Shown piece after piece: positions 18,749-26,287 of a DNA stretch of 64,000 nt. Both the position numbers and the translations under genes were made by a program. The stretch is from Odoribacter splanchnicus DSM 20712. GTDB lineage: Bacteria; Bacteroidota; Bacteroidia; Bacteroidales; Marinifilaceae. The DNA lies in assembly GCF_000190535.1 (NCBI RefSeq), contig NC_015160.1, positions 3,534,001 to 3,598,000 of the forward strand. Reading direction: 5' to 3'. Each line of letters begins with the position of its first letter. Position 1 is the first letter of the stretch. The notes under the pieces are model-generated. The model ran no database searches and was not told the DNA's origin. It saw nothing but the letters and a program-made list of their open reading frames with translations.

Positions 18749-19384
18749 TTAAAGCCCCAGTTCCTCTCCGATCAAAATGACTTTGATTCTGCCTGCCGGA
18801 TAACTCTTTTCTGTAATTGTCCAGACGTTACAAATCCGGTCGGGGCTATTACAATCCATACATACACCGGTCTTGTGGCATGGGGTACGGAAGCCTTCAT
18901 GGCGTATTGCATTTCGGGGGGCTGCAATGGTCCTGACCCGGTGCATGGCTTCCTCCAGGTTTGCGGTGATTTTATTGATACCGATGAACAATACCACATG
19001 TTTAGGCCCGAAAGTGATACCGCCGACCCGGTTACCGATCATATCCAGATTGACCAATTGACCTTTTTGTGTGAGGGCGTTGCTCCCCGTTAGAAACAGG
19101 TCGGTTAACAGAGCCTGGCGTCTCCAATAGATCTTTTGTTTCCGGCTCATACCCGGAGCGAAACTATCGATGACCGAGAGTTCCGGATTTTTTTGCAATT
19201 CATTCAAAACGCCCGTAGCCTTCATCGTTTCGGAATCGCCCCAGGAAACAGTCTCCACCTGTAGTCCCGGGAAGATATCCCGGAAAAATATCGCACTGGC
19301 TTCGGCTGTATTATGGGCAAAAAATGCTTCGAAATGGTTGTGGCGTAAAGCTGCAATAGTTTTGTCGATGATTTCTTTGTTCAT
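18749..19384 (-). CDS. LUD domain protein (LutC/YkgG-like)
   Basis: A 211-residue protein of the LUD (DUF162) superfamily. Visible features include SWGDSETMKATGVLNELQ, a central LTGSNALTQKGQLVNLDMIGNRVGG and the segment GPKHVVLFIGINKITANLEEAMHRVRTIAAPRNAIRH. Four cysteines near the C terminus (CHKTGVCMDCNSPDRIC) could bind a metal cluster. LUD proteins take part in L-lactate oxidation with LutA/LutB, but neither is adjacent here, so the stand-alone form may have another redox role. A TATCTTTG box at 19539-19532 on the minus strand is a possible promoter. Confidence 0.88.
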   Translation of the reverse strand: MNKEIIDKTIAALRHNHFEAFFAHNTAEASAIFFRDIFPGLQVETVSWGDSETMKATGVLNELQKNPELSVIDSFAPGMSRKQKIYWRRQALLTDLFLTGSNALTQKGQLVNLDMIGNRVGGITFGPKHVVLFIGINKITANLEEAMHRVRTIAAPRNAIRHEGFRTPCHKTGVCMDCNSPDRICNVWTITEKSYPAGRIKVILIGEELGL

Positions 19385-19615
19385 ATTTTGCTTACTTTTT
19401 GTCTGTTTTAACGTATACGACCGATAATTATCCGTGAATCATCGATGCTGTCCGCTGTAGTTACAAAGCCGGTAAAGAGGGTAAAAACAACCTGAAACTC
19501 TTGTAACTGAAATGATAGATTAAATGATGGACAAAGATAGGGATTTACTCTTTTTATCTGGAATTTGTTTGTTAATATTTCATTTTATAATTTTACACTC
19601 TTAATAACATCGATT

Positions 19616-20698
19616 ATGAAAAGATTGCTCACACATTTAGGTCTTCGGTTTTTTCTGCTTTTTTCCTGTATTTTTCTTTCCTCGTTTTTTATTTCACTTT
19701 CTGCTCAGGAGTTTGTAAAAGGGGGGGCGAATGGTTTCGAATGGCGGTTGATAGGCCGTGTATTTTTTGACGGAGGGTATTTTTTTAACGATACCACCGA
19801 TTTAGGTAGTAGTTTTCAGGTGAACGATATCCGTTTAGGGACCCAGATTCGTTTTCTGGAGCACTGGGAAGCTAAAATAGAATTGGGGTATGGAGACAGT
19901 AAGATCAGTATGAAGGATATTTTCCTGACTTACAAATTCGGTGAACAGGCTGTCCGGGTCGGTTATCAATATGAGCCTTTCGGAAATTCCCGGAAATTGG
20001 GGGTAGGCTACAGCTATAATCACCAATGGTTTAATTTTATGGGAGGTATATACAGCGACGGAGATGTACAGAAGTCCAAGTCGCTGGATCAGGGCTATTC
20101 CCTGGCGGCGAAACTGATCGGCCGGCCTCTGTTGAAAGATAAGAAACTTGTCCATCTTTCTGTCGCACCCCGGTTCAGTAGCGGACAGGAAACGATCACT
20201 TTCAATGCCGGTATACCGACCGATTTGTTGACGAAAGACGATAATTCGTATGTAGAGGCAAAAGTGGATCAGGTGATTAATCAATGGAAGCTCGACCTCG
20301 AAATGATTTTACTCTACAATAAATGGTATTTCCAGGGGCAATATTTTCTGGCACACCTGAATCGTTTTCAGGCCGGTAATTACAATGGCAAAGGATGGTA
20401 CGGTCAGATCGGATACATGATTCTGGGAGCAAAGCATAATTATAATGCTGCTACCGGTATGATCGTCAATCCTGCTCCCAAAAGCCTTGAAGTGTTATGC
20501 CGCTATAATATGATCGACCTGAATGATGCCGGTATCCGGGGAGGGAGACTGACGGATATTTCTTTGGGAATGAATTATTTTATCAATAAATATGTAGCAG
20601 CAAAAATCAATTATACCCATATGATGGTCGGAAATAGTTCGCCCAAGGGAGGTGATGATTTCGACCTGATTCAGGCCCGGCTGCAATTTTCATTTTAG
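19616..20698 (+). CDS. Outer-membrane porin (OprO/OprP-like)
   Basis: A 360-residue beta-barrel protein. The signal peptide spans about residues 1-30 (hydrophobic FFLLFSCIFLSSFFISLSA, cleavage before QEF). The mature part alternates hydrophobic and polar residues and contains the phosphate-selective porin pattern, for example FRAT-like strands at FEWRLIGRVFFDGGYFF and VRVGYQYEPFGNSRKLG. It ends in LQARLQFSF-type aromatic C terminus as outer-membrane barrels do. Substrate is unknown; phosphate or polyphosphate is only the family guess. The frame opens upstream at 19565, but the ATG at 19616 begins the signal peptide. Confidence 0.85.
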   Translation: MKRLLTHLGLRFFLLFSCIFLSSFFISLSAQEFVKGGANGFEWRLIGRVFFDGGYFFNDTTDLGSSFQVNDIRLGTQIRFLEHWEAKIELGYGDSKISMKDIFLTYKFGEQAVRVGYQYEPFGNSRKLGVGYSYNHQWFNFMGGIYSDGDVQKSKSLDQGYSLAAKLIGRPLLKDKKLVHLSVAPRFSSGQETITFNAGIPTDLLTKDDNSYVEAKVDQVINQWKLDLEMILLYNKWYFQGQYFLAHLNRFQAGNYNGKGWYGQIGYMILGAKHNYNAATGMIVNPAPKSLEVLCRYNMIDLNDAGIRGGRLTDISLGMNYFINKYVAAKINYTHMMVGNSSPKGGDDFDLIQARLQFSF

Positions 20699-20807
20699 TT
20701 TGCAGACGATAAAAATTTCCTTACCTTAGACCGGTCGGAAAAGTCCATAAATTTTCCGGATCGGATGGGCTTATTCTGTCGGAACCGATAGATTTAATTT
20801 TAATAAT

Positions 20808-21263
20808 ATGAAAAAGATTCTGGTAAGTTTAGCCGTATTGTGGTGTGTGGCACTCGGTGTACAGGCACAGGATAATCAGGAGTATGAGAAGCAAGTTGCC
20901 AAGATGTTGGAAATGACTCATACCATGGATGCCATGAAACAAATCTTCCCTCAGATGACAGCTATGTTAAAGCAGCAGTTGCCTCAGGCTCCCGATGAAT
21001 TTTGGAAAGAGCTGGATGCTTCTATGAATGGGATGTATGACAAGATGATCAAGGCGGTGATCCCGGTGTATAAAAAATACCTTACGCTGGATGATCTGAA
21101 AGAGATCATCAAGTTTTATGAAACTCCGGTAGGAAAGAAATTGTCTGAAATGAATCCCAAAGCGACAGCCGAAATATTACCTATCGCCCAACAGATCGGG
21201 ATGCAGACGATGCAGGAACTGATGCAGAAAGCACAGGAAAAAGGGTATTTGAAACAACAATAA
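20808..21263 (+). CDS. Exported DUF2059 domain protein
   Basis: A 151-residue protein with a signal peptide (residues 1-20, KKILVSLAVLWCVALGVQA, cleavage before QDN). The DUF2059 domain covers the C-terminal half: LDDLKEIIKFYETPVGKKLSEMNPKATAEILPIAQQIG. It is expected to be helical and periplasmic. The family has no known function. It follows the porin by 109 bp on the same strand and ends at a clear hairpin. Confidence 0.88.
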   Translation: MKKILVSLAVLWCVALGVQAQDNQEYEKQVAKMLEMTHTMDAMKQIFPQMTAMLKQQLPQAPDEFWKELDASMNGMYDKMIKAVIPVYKKYLTLDDLKEIIKFYETPVGKKLSEMNPKATAEILPIAQQIGMQTMQELMQKAQEKGYLKQQ

Positions 21264-21272
21264 AAAGGGATT

Positions 21273-21300
21273 CCGACAAGTCGAATTTTCGACTTGTTGG
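21273..21300 (+). terminator. Hairpin after the DUF2059 gene
   Basis: ccgacaagtcgaa at 21273-21285 pairs with ttcgacttgttgg at 21288-21300 over 13 positions with one G-T pair and a 2-base gap at the tip. It lies 9 bp after the stop. The T-tract is poor, so termination is likely but not certain. Confidence 0.6.
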
Positions 21301-21804
21301 GATTAGTGTCCCATGTAGGGATATACATGGGTATAGGGCTGATTGGCGGGACTTTCGGTTCCGGATTTTAAGCTATTTATTAAAGCTGATCAGCGTGTTC
21401 AAAGAATGTACTGATAGATCAGTTGTCGGTCTGTTTACGGCAGAGTGGGCCTTTCTTTCATTAATAGCCCGTTTCCTGTTCTAAAGGCGGGTATCTTATT
21501 TTTCTTTTTATACGGTAGTTTTTAGATATAGACCGTTTTCTCTGTTTTTTATTCAATATACCGATCCGAAAGCGGGCCATTAGGGGATTTCTGTTTTGGG
21601 AATATATTTATTTAATCTTTTCGGATAACATAAACTTTATCTAAAACTGTATATTTGTTTGTATCTTTTTCTTAATGAATATCGATAAATATTTTTATTA
21701 TTGATAATTATGTTTAAATTCGTATCGATTAACCTAAAAACTTAAATTTATGAAGCAAAGTTTTTTATTCAGTGTATTCTGTTTCATTTACCATCTTCCC
21801 TATT
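21301..21804. other. Intergenic stretch without a recognised gene
   Basis: About 500 bp between the DUF2059 hairpin and the next minus-strand gene. The only thing seen is a 20-codon frame at 21750-21812 (begins MKQSFLFSVFCF) that looks like the start of a signal peptide and then stops; it may be a decayed exported-protein gene or chance. No RNA gene or repeat was recognised. Confidence 0.4.
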
Positions 21805-22023
21805 TTAAATAAGATTGAAATAAAGAGTAATAATAAGTGTTATTAAAAGGAGGATAGCGATTATTATTTTGATTGTTTTATTTGTCAAAAATGTTGATGT
21901 CAATGAAATGATCAATACAGATGAAAGAATCCATTTTCCTTTTTCTGTCCAAGAGGTAGCTAATAGAATGATTATTATTGTAGCGATGACTAAATAATCT
22001 ATAATTCCCCATTTTTTTTTCAT
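21805..22023 (-). CDS. Small hypothetical membrane protein
   Basis: A 72-residue very hydrophobic frame with two to three predicted membrane helices (IDYLVIATIIIILLATS, ILSSVLIISLTSTFL, IKIIIAILLLITLIITLY). It starts MKKKWG, a plausible membrane-protein start. No family is recognised. It is isolated between topB and the DUF2059 gene, in AT-rich DNA. Coding status is uncertain because AT-rich DNA yields such hydrophobic frames by chance. Confidence 0.45.
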   Translation of the reverse strand: MKKKWGIIDYLVIATIIIILLATSWTEKGKWILSSVLIISLTSTFLTNKTIKIIIAILLLITLIITLYFNLI

Positions 22024-22113
22024 AGTCCTGAAATATTATAAGGTATACATCCAACCCCGGAAAGTTAATAATAAGTTGTTGTTATAAAAAGTGTGTATAC
22101 GTTTTTTGTAATA

Positions 22114-24243
22114 TTATATCTTGTCGACTATAATGTTTTTATTTTCATCCAGGCGGATCATTCCGTTAAACGGGTTGCCTTTCGGATCCTTGAAACCGGA
22201 TATTTTGCCGGTTTGGCCTTTTTGTATTAATGTATCTACTTGTTTTTGGGTGAGTTTCTTGCCTTGTATTTCCATCGGAATCAGAAAATCACAGGATTTC
22301 CGGTATAGGGTACATCCCCAGGCGGTTTTTCCCTTCACAATTTCTCCTTGTCCGCATTTGGGGCATTTCAATACAACTGCAATTTTTTCTCCGTTCTCCT
22401 TTTTCCCTTTTCCTTTCTCCCTTTCTTTTTTAGTTTTCTTGTCTTCCCCGTCTTTTTCCTCCGGTGTTTCTACAGTGATCGTTTTCGCTGAAGAATAACG
22501 TACAAAATGGACGATTTCGTTTACCATCGCCTTCAATTCTTCCATGAAGTCGGCCACCTGATAGGTACCGTCTTCGATCATACGCAACTTCTTTTCCCAT
22601 TGTCCCGTCAGTTCTGCGGATTTCAGAAGGTCGTTCTGAATGGTGTCGATAAGCTCTATGCCTGTCGTTGTTGCTAAAATCCGTTTTTTGTCTTTGCGGA
22701 TGTATTGCCGTTTAAACAACGTTTCGATGATATTTGCGCGGGTAGAAGGGCGTCCGATTCCGTTTTCTTTCATCAGATCCCGCAGTTCTTCGTCTTCCAC
22801 TTGTTTCCCGGCAGTTTCCATGGCCCTCAATAAATCGGCTTCCGTATAGTATTTAGGGGGCTGAGTTTGTTTTTCCTGGATTTCGGGGGTATGCGGGCCG
22901 TGTTCTCCTTTTTCGTAAACCGGTAGTACGTTTTCTTCGTTTTGTTTGTCTGTATTATTGCCGAATACCACCCGCCACGCCGGATCGATGATTTGTTTTC
23001 CGGTGGCTTTGAAGTCTTCGTCGCCAATTCTGGCCATAACGGTTGTATTGGCTATTTCGCAGTCCGGATAGAAGACGGCAATGAAACGGCGGGCTACCAG
23101 ATCATATACCCGCTTTTCCTCGGGAGACATATCGTAACTGAATACACCGGTAGGAATGATGGCATGGTGATCCGTAATTTTTTTGTCATTGAAGACTTTG
23201 GCTGACTTCCGTATTTTTCCTCCCGATAAGATCGGCTGTGTTAAAGCCTCATAAGGTTTCAGGCCCTGAAGTATTTTGGGGACTTTGGCATATTGGTCGT
23301 TCGGTAAAAAGTTGGTATCCACACGGGGATAGGTGGTCAGCTTTTTCTCGTAAAGCGACTGTATGATTTTTAAGGTATTTTCGGCTGTATAGGCGAATTT
23401 CCGGTTACATTCCACCTGCAATAGAGTCAGGTCGAACAGTTTCGGCGGATGTTCCATGGCCTTTTTCCGCTCGATACTGAGAATTTCCAGTTCGAGTGGA
23501 GTGATCTTTTCCAGAAGGGCTTCGGCTTCCTCTTTTTTATTGAACCGTCCGCGCAAACAGGAGAAAAGTCCTTCCCGGTAATTCGTCCGTATTTCCCAAT
23601 AAGTTTCCGGTTTAAAGTTCTCGATCGCTTTTTGTCGTTCGACGACCAGGGCCAGGGTAGGGGTCTGCACTCGTCCGATCGAGAGTACGTTTTTTCCTGT
23701 CCCGTATTTCAACGTATAAGCCCGCGTGGCATTCATCCCTAACAGCCAGTCGCCGATAGCCCGTGCAGAACCGGCCGCATAGAGAGTATCGAAATCTTGC
23801 GATTCCATGAGTTTTTCGAATCCTTCCCGGATGGCTTCTTCTGTCAGCGAAGAAATCCAAAGGCGTTTGATAGGTACCCCGCATTTGGCTTTGGTCAATA
23901 CCCAGCGTTGAATCAGTTCTCCTTCCTGGCCGGCATCCCCGCAATTGATCACCATTTCAGCTTTCGAGACCAGCTCCTCGATAACGGCAAATTGTTTTTT
24001 TATTCCCTCATCTTCGATCAGACGGATCCTGAATTTCGAGGGGATCATCGGCAATACCCCTAAATTCCATTTTTGCCATTTCTCCGTATATTCTCCCGGT
24101 TCTTGCAGGGTACATAAGTGTCCGAATGTCCAGGTAACACAATATCCATTCCCTTCCAGATATCCGTTCCGCCGGGTCGTAGCTCCCAGAATATTCGCGA
24201 TTTCTTTGGCAACACTTGGTTTCTCTGCAATACACATTTTCAT
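22114..24243 (-). CDS. topB: DNA topoisomerase III
   Basis: A 709-residue type IA topoisomerase. The TOPRIM domain begins KMCIAEKPSVAKEIANILG and contains NCGDAGQEGELI (the Asp-x-Glu metal site region). GRVQTPTLALVVERQ is conserved, and the active tyrosine is in LTTYPRVDTNFL. A C-terminal zinc-ribbon-like segment CPKCGQGEIVKGKTAWGC is followed by a second basic domain. A charged lysine/glutamate linker (about EEKDGEDKKTKKEREKGKGK) joins core and tail. It decatenates single-stranded DNA during replication and recombination. Chromosomal or integrative-element copies exist in this phylum; no element genes are seen around it. Confidence 0.95.
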   Translation of the reverse strand: MKMCIAEKPSVAKEIANILGATTRRNGYLEGNGYCVTWTFGHLCTLQEPGEYTEKWQKWNLGVLPMIPSKFRIRLIEDEGIKKQFAVIEELVSKAEMVINCGDAGQEGELIQRWVLTKAKCGVPIKRLWISSLTEEAIREGFEKLMESQDFDTLYAAGSARAIGDWLLGMNATRAYTLKYGTGKNVLSIGRVQTPTLALVVERQKAIENFKPETYWEIRTNYREGLFSCLRGRFNKKEEAEALLEKITPLELEILSIERKKAMEHPPKLFDLTLLQVECNRKFAYTAENTLKIIQSLYEKKLTTYPRVDTNFLPNDQYAKVPKILQGLKPYEALTQPILSGGKIRKSAKVFNDKKITDHHAIIPTGVFSYDMSPEEKRVYDLVARRFIAVFYPDCEIANTTVMARIGDEDFKATGKQIIDPAWRVVFGNNTDKQNEENVLPVYEKGEHGPHTPEIQEKQTQPPKYYTEADLLRAMETAGKQVEDEELRDLMKENGIGRPSTRANIIETLFKRQYIRKDKKRILATTTGIELIDTIQNDLLKSAELTGQWEKKLRMIEDGTYQVADFMEELKAMVNEIVHFVRYSSAKTITVETPEEKDGEDKKTKKEREKGKGKKENGEKIAVVLKCPKCGQGEIVKGKTAWGCTLYRKSCDFLIPMEIQGKKLTQKQVDTLIQKGQTGKISGFKDPKGNPFNGMIRLDENKNIIVDKI

Positions 24244-24268
24244 AATTCCGCACGACTTGATTCTGCTA

Positions 24269-24299
24269 CAAAGATAATGTAAACCGAAAGCAAAGCCAA
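24269..24299 (-). promoter_or_regulatory. Probable promoter of topB
   Basis: On the minus strand TATCTTTG (24276-24269) matches TAnnTTTG, with TTG at 24299-24297, 20 bp upstream. The start would be near 24262, about 19 nt before the topB ATG. Confidence 0.55.
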
Positions 24300-24401
24300 G
24301 TTTACTTGAACTTTGCTGAGATGTAGCTTATTTTATCGAATGATAATGCAAACCGGGTGCAGAACGAAACGAATTCGTTCATTTCTTCCGTCAGGGGAGA
24401 C

Positions 24402-25049
24402 TTATGTTTCTTTTGCCACTGTTCCCAGAAAACGACTTTCCGAAAAAATGTTCCGGTATTTATTTTTGAAAAAAGCAAATAAATGGATCTCTTTACCTCT
24501 TTCGGCCGGGAGAGTAAAGGTATATGCTCCTGTAGCCCGTATGGTTTCAAAACCTTCCAGCCAATATATCTCACCGTCGTCTACCCTGGTTTTATCGTAA
24601 ATGGCTATTTGTAATAAGTCGTCGTCGAAACCCTGATTTTTATACCCGGGATTCCATTCCAGGCGAATAAGATCCGGAGTGGTATATTGCATTCCGAAAT
24701 AATCCGGGATATAAAGCGGCCCGTAACATATCTTCAGGCCTGAAAATTCGGTAATTTCTCCTGTCTCCGTAAAGCTATGGATATTCTCTTTTATAAAAAG
24801 GTTATATCCGCTTATGTTTTGTCCATGCGTAGCATCGCTCCAGGTCATATACATCGGCATTTCCAGTTTATGATAAAATGAAGCCGCCCCTTTAAACCTG
24901 TTTTTCTGTGCTTTTTGCTTACTACTTTTCGATTTTCTATACCGTCCCGTTTTGCTCCTTATTCTCAGCTGTCCGTTTACTTCATAAAGGATAACATTTC
25001 CGAAACTTCCTTTCAGCTGATTTAATAAGTTAGATCTTGCAGTACCCAT
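24402..25049 (-). CDS. DUF6266 family protein
   Basis: A 215-residue protein beginning GTARSNLLNQLKGSFGNVILYEVNGQLRIRSK, then a basic stretch (KSSKQKAQKNRFKGAASFYHKL), the usual start of DUF6266 proteins. The remainder is predicted beta-rich and may be an Ig- or fibronectin-like fold. The family is common in Bacteroidota and has no known role. No signal peptide is seen. It lies between topB and the inversion switch; transcripts from the outward promoter at 25508-25538 would head toward it unless stopped by the site A hairpin. Confidence 0.75.
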   Translation of the reverse strand: MGTARSNLLNQLKGSFGNVILYEVNGQLRIRSKTGRYRKSKSSKQKAQKNRFKGAASFYHKLEMPMYMTWSDATHGQNISGYNLFIKENIHSFTETGEITEFSGLKICYGPLYIPDYFGMQYTTPDLIRLEWNPGYKNQGFDDDLLQIAIYDKTRVDDGEIYWLEGFETIRATGAYTFTLPAERGKEIHLFAFFKNKYRNIFSESRFLGTVAKET

Positions 25050-25308
25050 AGCCTGTTTTTTTAGTTTGAAAATGAATCAATTTCCCGATAACAGCGATTC
25101 CCCGGAGATCCCTTTGAGTATCAGCTTCCATGAAATTAACTAAAAAATGATTAAAATCCAAATAAAAACTGGATTAAAGCTTATTTATTTAGTTATTAAT
25201 CTGGTAATAAATAGGATTTGTACTGGATTTAATCTGGATTTATCTATACACATATCCTGCTTTGTCCTATGTGGTTAGCATCCTCCGATAGTTATAACTA
25301 TATAATAA

Positions 25309-25346
25309 AAAAGGTCCAATTAAATCAGAATTTAATTGGACCTTTT
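25309..25346. promoter_or_regulatory. Candidate recombination site A, embedded in a strong terminator hairpin
   Basis: Contains aattaaatcagaatttaatt (25318-25337), the reverse complement of the sites at 26235 and 50070. It sits within a perfect 17-bp hairpin: 25309-25325 pairs with 25330-25346 around the 4-nt loop caga. On the minus strand the stem is followed by T6, so it is a good intrinsic terminator for anything transcribed leftward from the invertase segment. The asymmetric centre gives the site an orientation opposite to B and C, the layout needed for inversion. That it is a crossover site is inferred from its repeats and the adjacent serine invertase. Confidence 0.65.
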
Positions 25347-25507
25347 AAGGCAAATTATTTCACTGAATTTATTTAAACTAAACTCAGGGTAAATATAGTT
25401 TACTACTTGATTTCTATATGATTATCTTTTAGAAAAGGAACCGATTAGGAACGCTCCGCGGTCCTCAGTGTCATATTTCTACTGAAGAACCGTCTTATTT
25501 TCAGCCA

Positions 25508-25538
25508 CAAAAATAGCCTTTTATTTTTCCACTACAAA
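25508..25538 (-). promoter_or_regulatory. Outward-facing promoter inside the candidate invertible segment
   Basis: Minus-strand TTTG (25538-25535), 19-bp spacer, TATTTTTG (25515-25508): a full match to the Bacteroidales consensus. Transcription would begin near 25500 and run left, away from the invertase and both polysaccharide loci, meeting the site A hairpin after about 160-190 nt. It lies downstream of the invertase coding region, so it does not drive that gene. After A-B or A-C inversion it would point at locus 1 or locus 2. Confidence 0.7.
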
Positions 25539-25554
25539 GGAAAAAAATGCCTTT

Positions 25555-26171
25555 TCAGTTTTTAGAGAAAGATCTCAGGGGAATATTTTCCAGTTGAAGG
25601 TACTTATAAAGTGTGCTTTTACTCTTAATTTCAATTTGTTGGCATATTTGTTTTACAGCAAATCCTTTTTGATACAAGAGAGCTGCTTTTTTACTTTTTG
25701 CTGGGTTTCCGGATTCAAGCCCTGAGGTCTTCCGAATTTTTTTCCTCTTTTCCGGGCTGCTTCCCGTCCTTCACGAGTCCTTTCCATAATCACATTCCGT
25801 TCGAATTCTGCCAGAGCCGCAAAAATATGCATCGTAAATTTCCCCATATAATCGGTCGTATCAATATTATCCTTGACCGAACGAATCCGTATGTTTTTAC
25901 TTTCCAGCTCCGAACATATCCGGACAATTTCAGACAGGCTACGGGCCAAACGATCTAATTTATAAACAACTAATACATCACCTTCACGTAATAGTGAAAG
26001 GCAATGTTCCAGTTCCGGACGTTTTTTTACCCCGGAAATTTTCTCGCAAAATATTTGTACGCAATCCTGACGCTGTAACACATCCAATTGCATATCCAGA
26101 TTCTGGTCACGCGTACTCACCCTGGCGTAACCGATGATCCTTCCCTGGAACTCTTTGTTAATAATCGTCAT
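25555..26171 (-). CDS. Serine-family DNA invertase (Hin/Mpi-like), frameshifted
   Basis: The zero frame from ATG 26171 encodes 172 residues and stops at 25653. It has the resolvase catalytic domain: GYARVSTRDQNLDMQLDVL with nucleophile Ser19, VVYKLDRLARS, and the long E-helix region FAALAEFERNVIMERTREGREAARKRG. Just after NPETQQKVKK the message reads GTA AAA AAG; moving to the -1 frame at A AAA AAG restores AALLYQKGFAVKQICQQIEI and on to a stop at 25555. That restores the C-terminal helix-turn-helix and a family-length protein of about 205 residues. The zero-frame product lacks the DNA-binding tail. It could be programmed frameshifting, A-tract phase variation or a decayed gene. The position before a capsule locus and between inverted sites suggests control of polysaccharide expression, as with Mpi in Bacteroides fragilis. 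Confidence 0.85.
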
Positions 26172-26198
26172 TTCCTCCCAATAATAAAAAACTTTTCA

Positions 26199-26230
26199 CA
26201 AAAATATAAATGTTATCCGAATTGTTAAAA
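26199..26230 (-). promoter_or_regulatory. Probable promoter of the invertase gene
   Basis: TATTTTTG on the minus strand (26206-26199) matches TAnnTTTG, with TTTT (26230-26227) 20 bp upstream as a weak -33 box. Transcription would start about 20 nt before the invertase ATG. The -33 region lies only a few bases from site B, so recombination there leaves the promoter intact but changes its upstream flank. Confidence 0.5.
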
Positions 26231-26234
26231 GTCC

Positions 26235-26254
26235 AATTAAATTCTGATTTAATT
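26235..26254. promoter_or_regulatory. Candidate recombination site B, before locus 1
   Basis: aattaaattctgatttaatt, an imperfect palindrome with asymmetric centre tctg. It is inverted relative to site A, with which it shares 24 bases (gtcc plus the core) and a ttaaaa flank, and is in the same orientation as site C at 50070. It lies 34 bp before the chosen flippase start. No TAnnTTTG box occurs between it and that start. Confidence 0.6.
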
Positions 26255-26287
26255 AGATTAATATGTTTTATTAATTATTTGATTGTA

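Noticed and set aside
20735-20760. Short inverted repeat between the porin and DUF2059 genes
   Set aside because: Only about 7 pairs with mismatches and no T-tract; too weak to call a terminator.
24302-24574. 90-codon minus-strand frame at the end of the DUF6266 gene
   Set aside because: It mostly overlaps DUF6266 in another frame and has no domain; probably chance.
26210-26287. Upstream ATG start for the locus 1 flippase
   Set aside because: It would encode 26 residues across site B that do not resemble a flippase N terminus; the family start matches the TTG at 26288.
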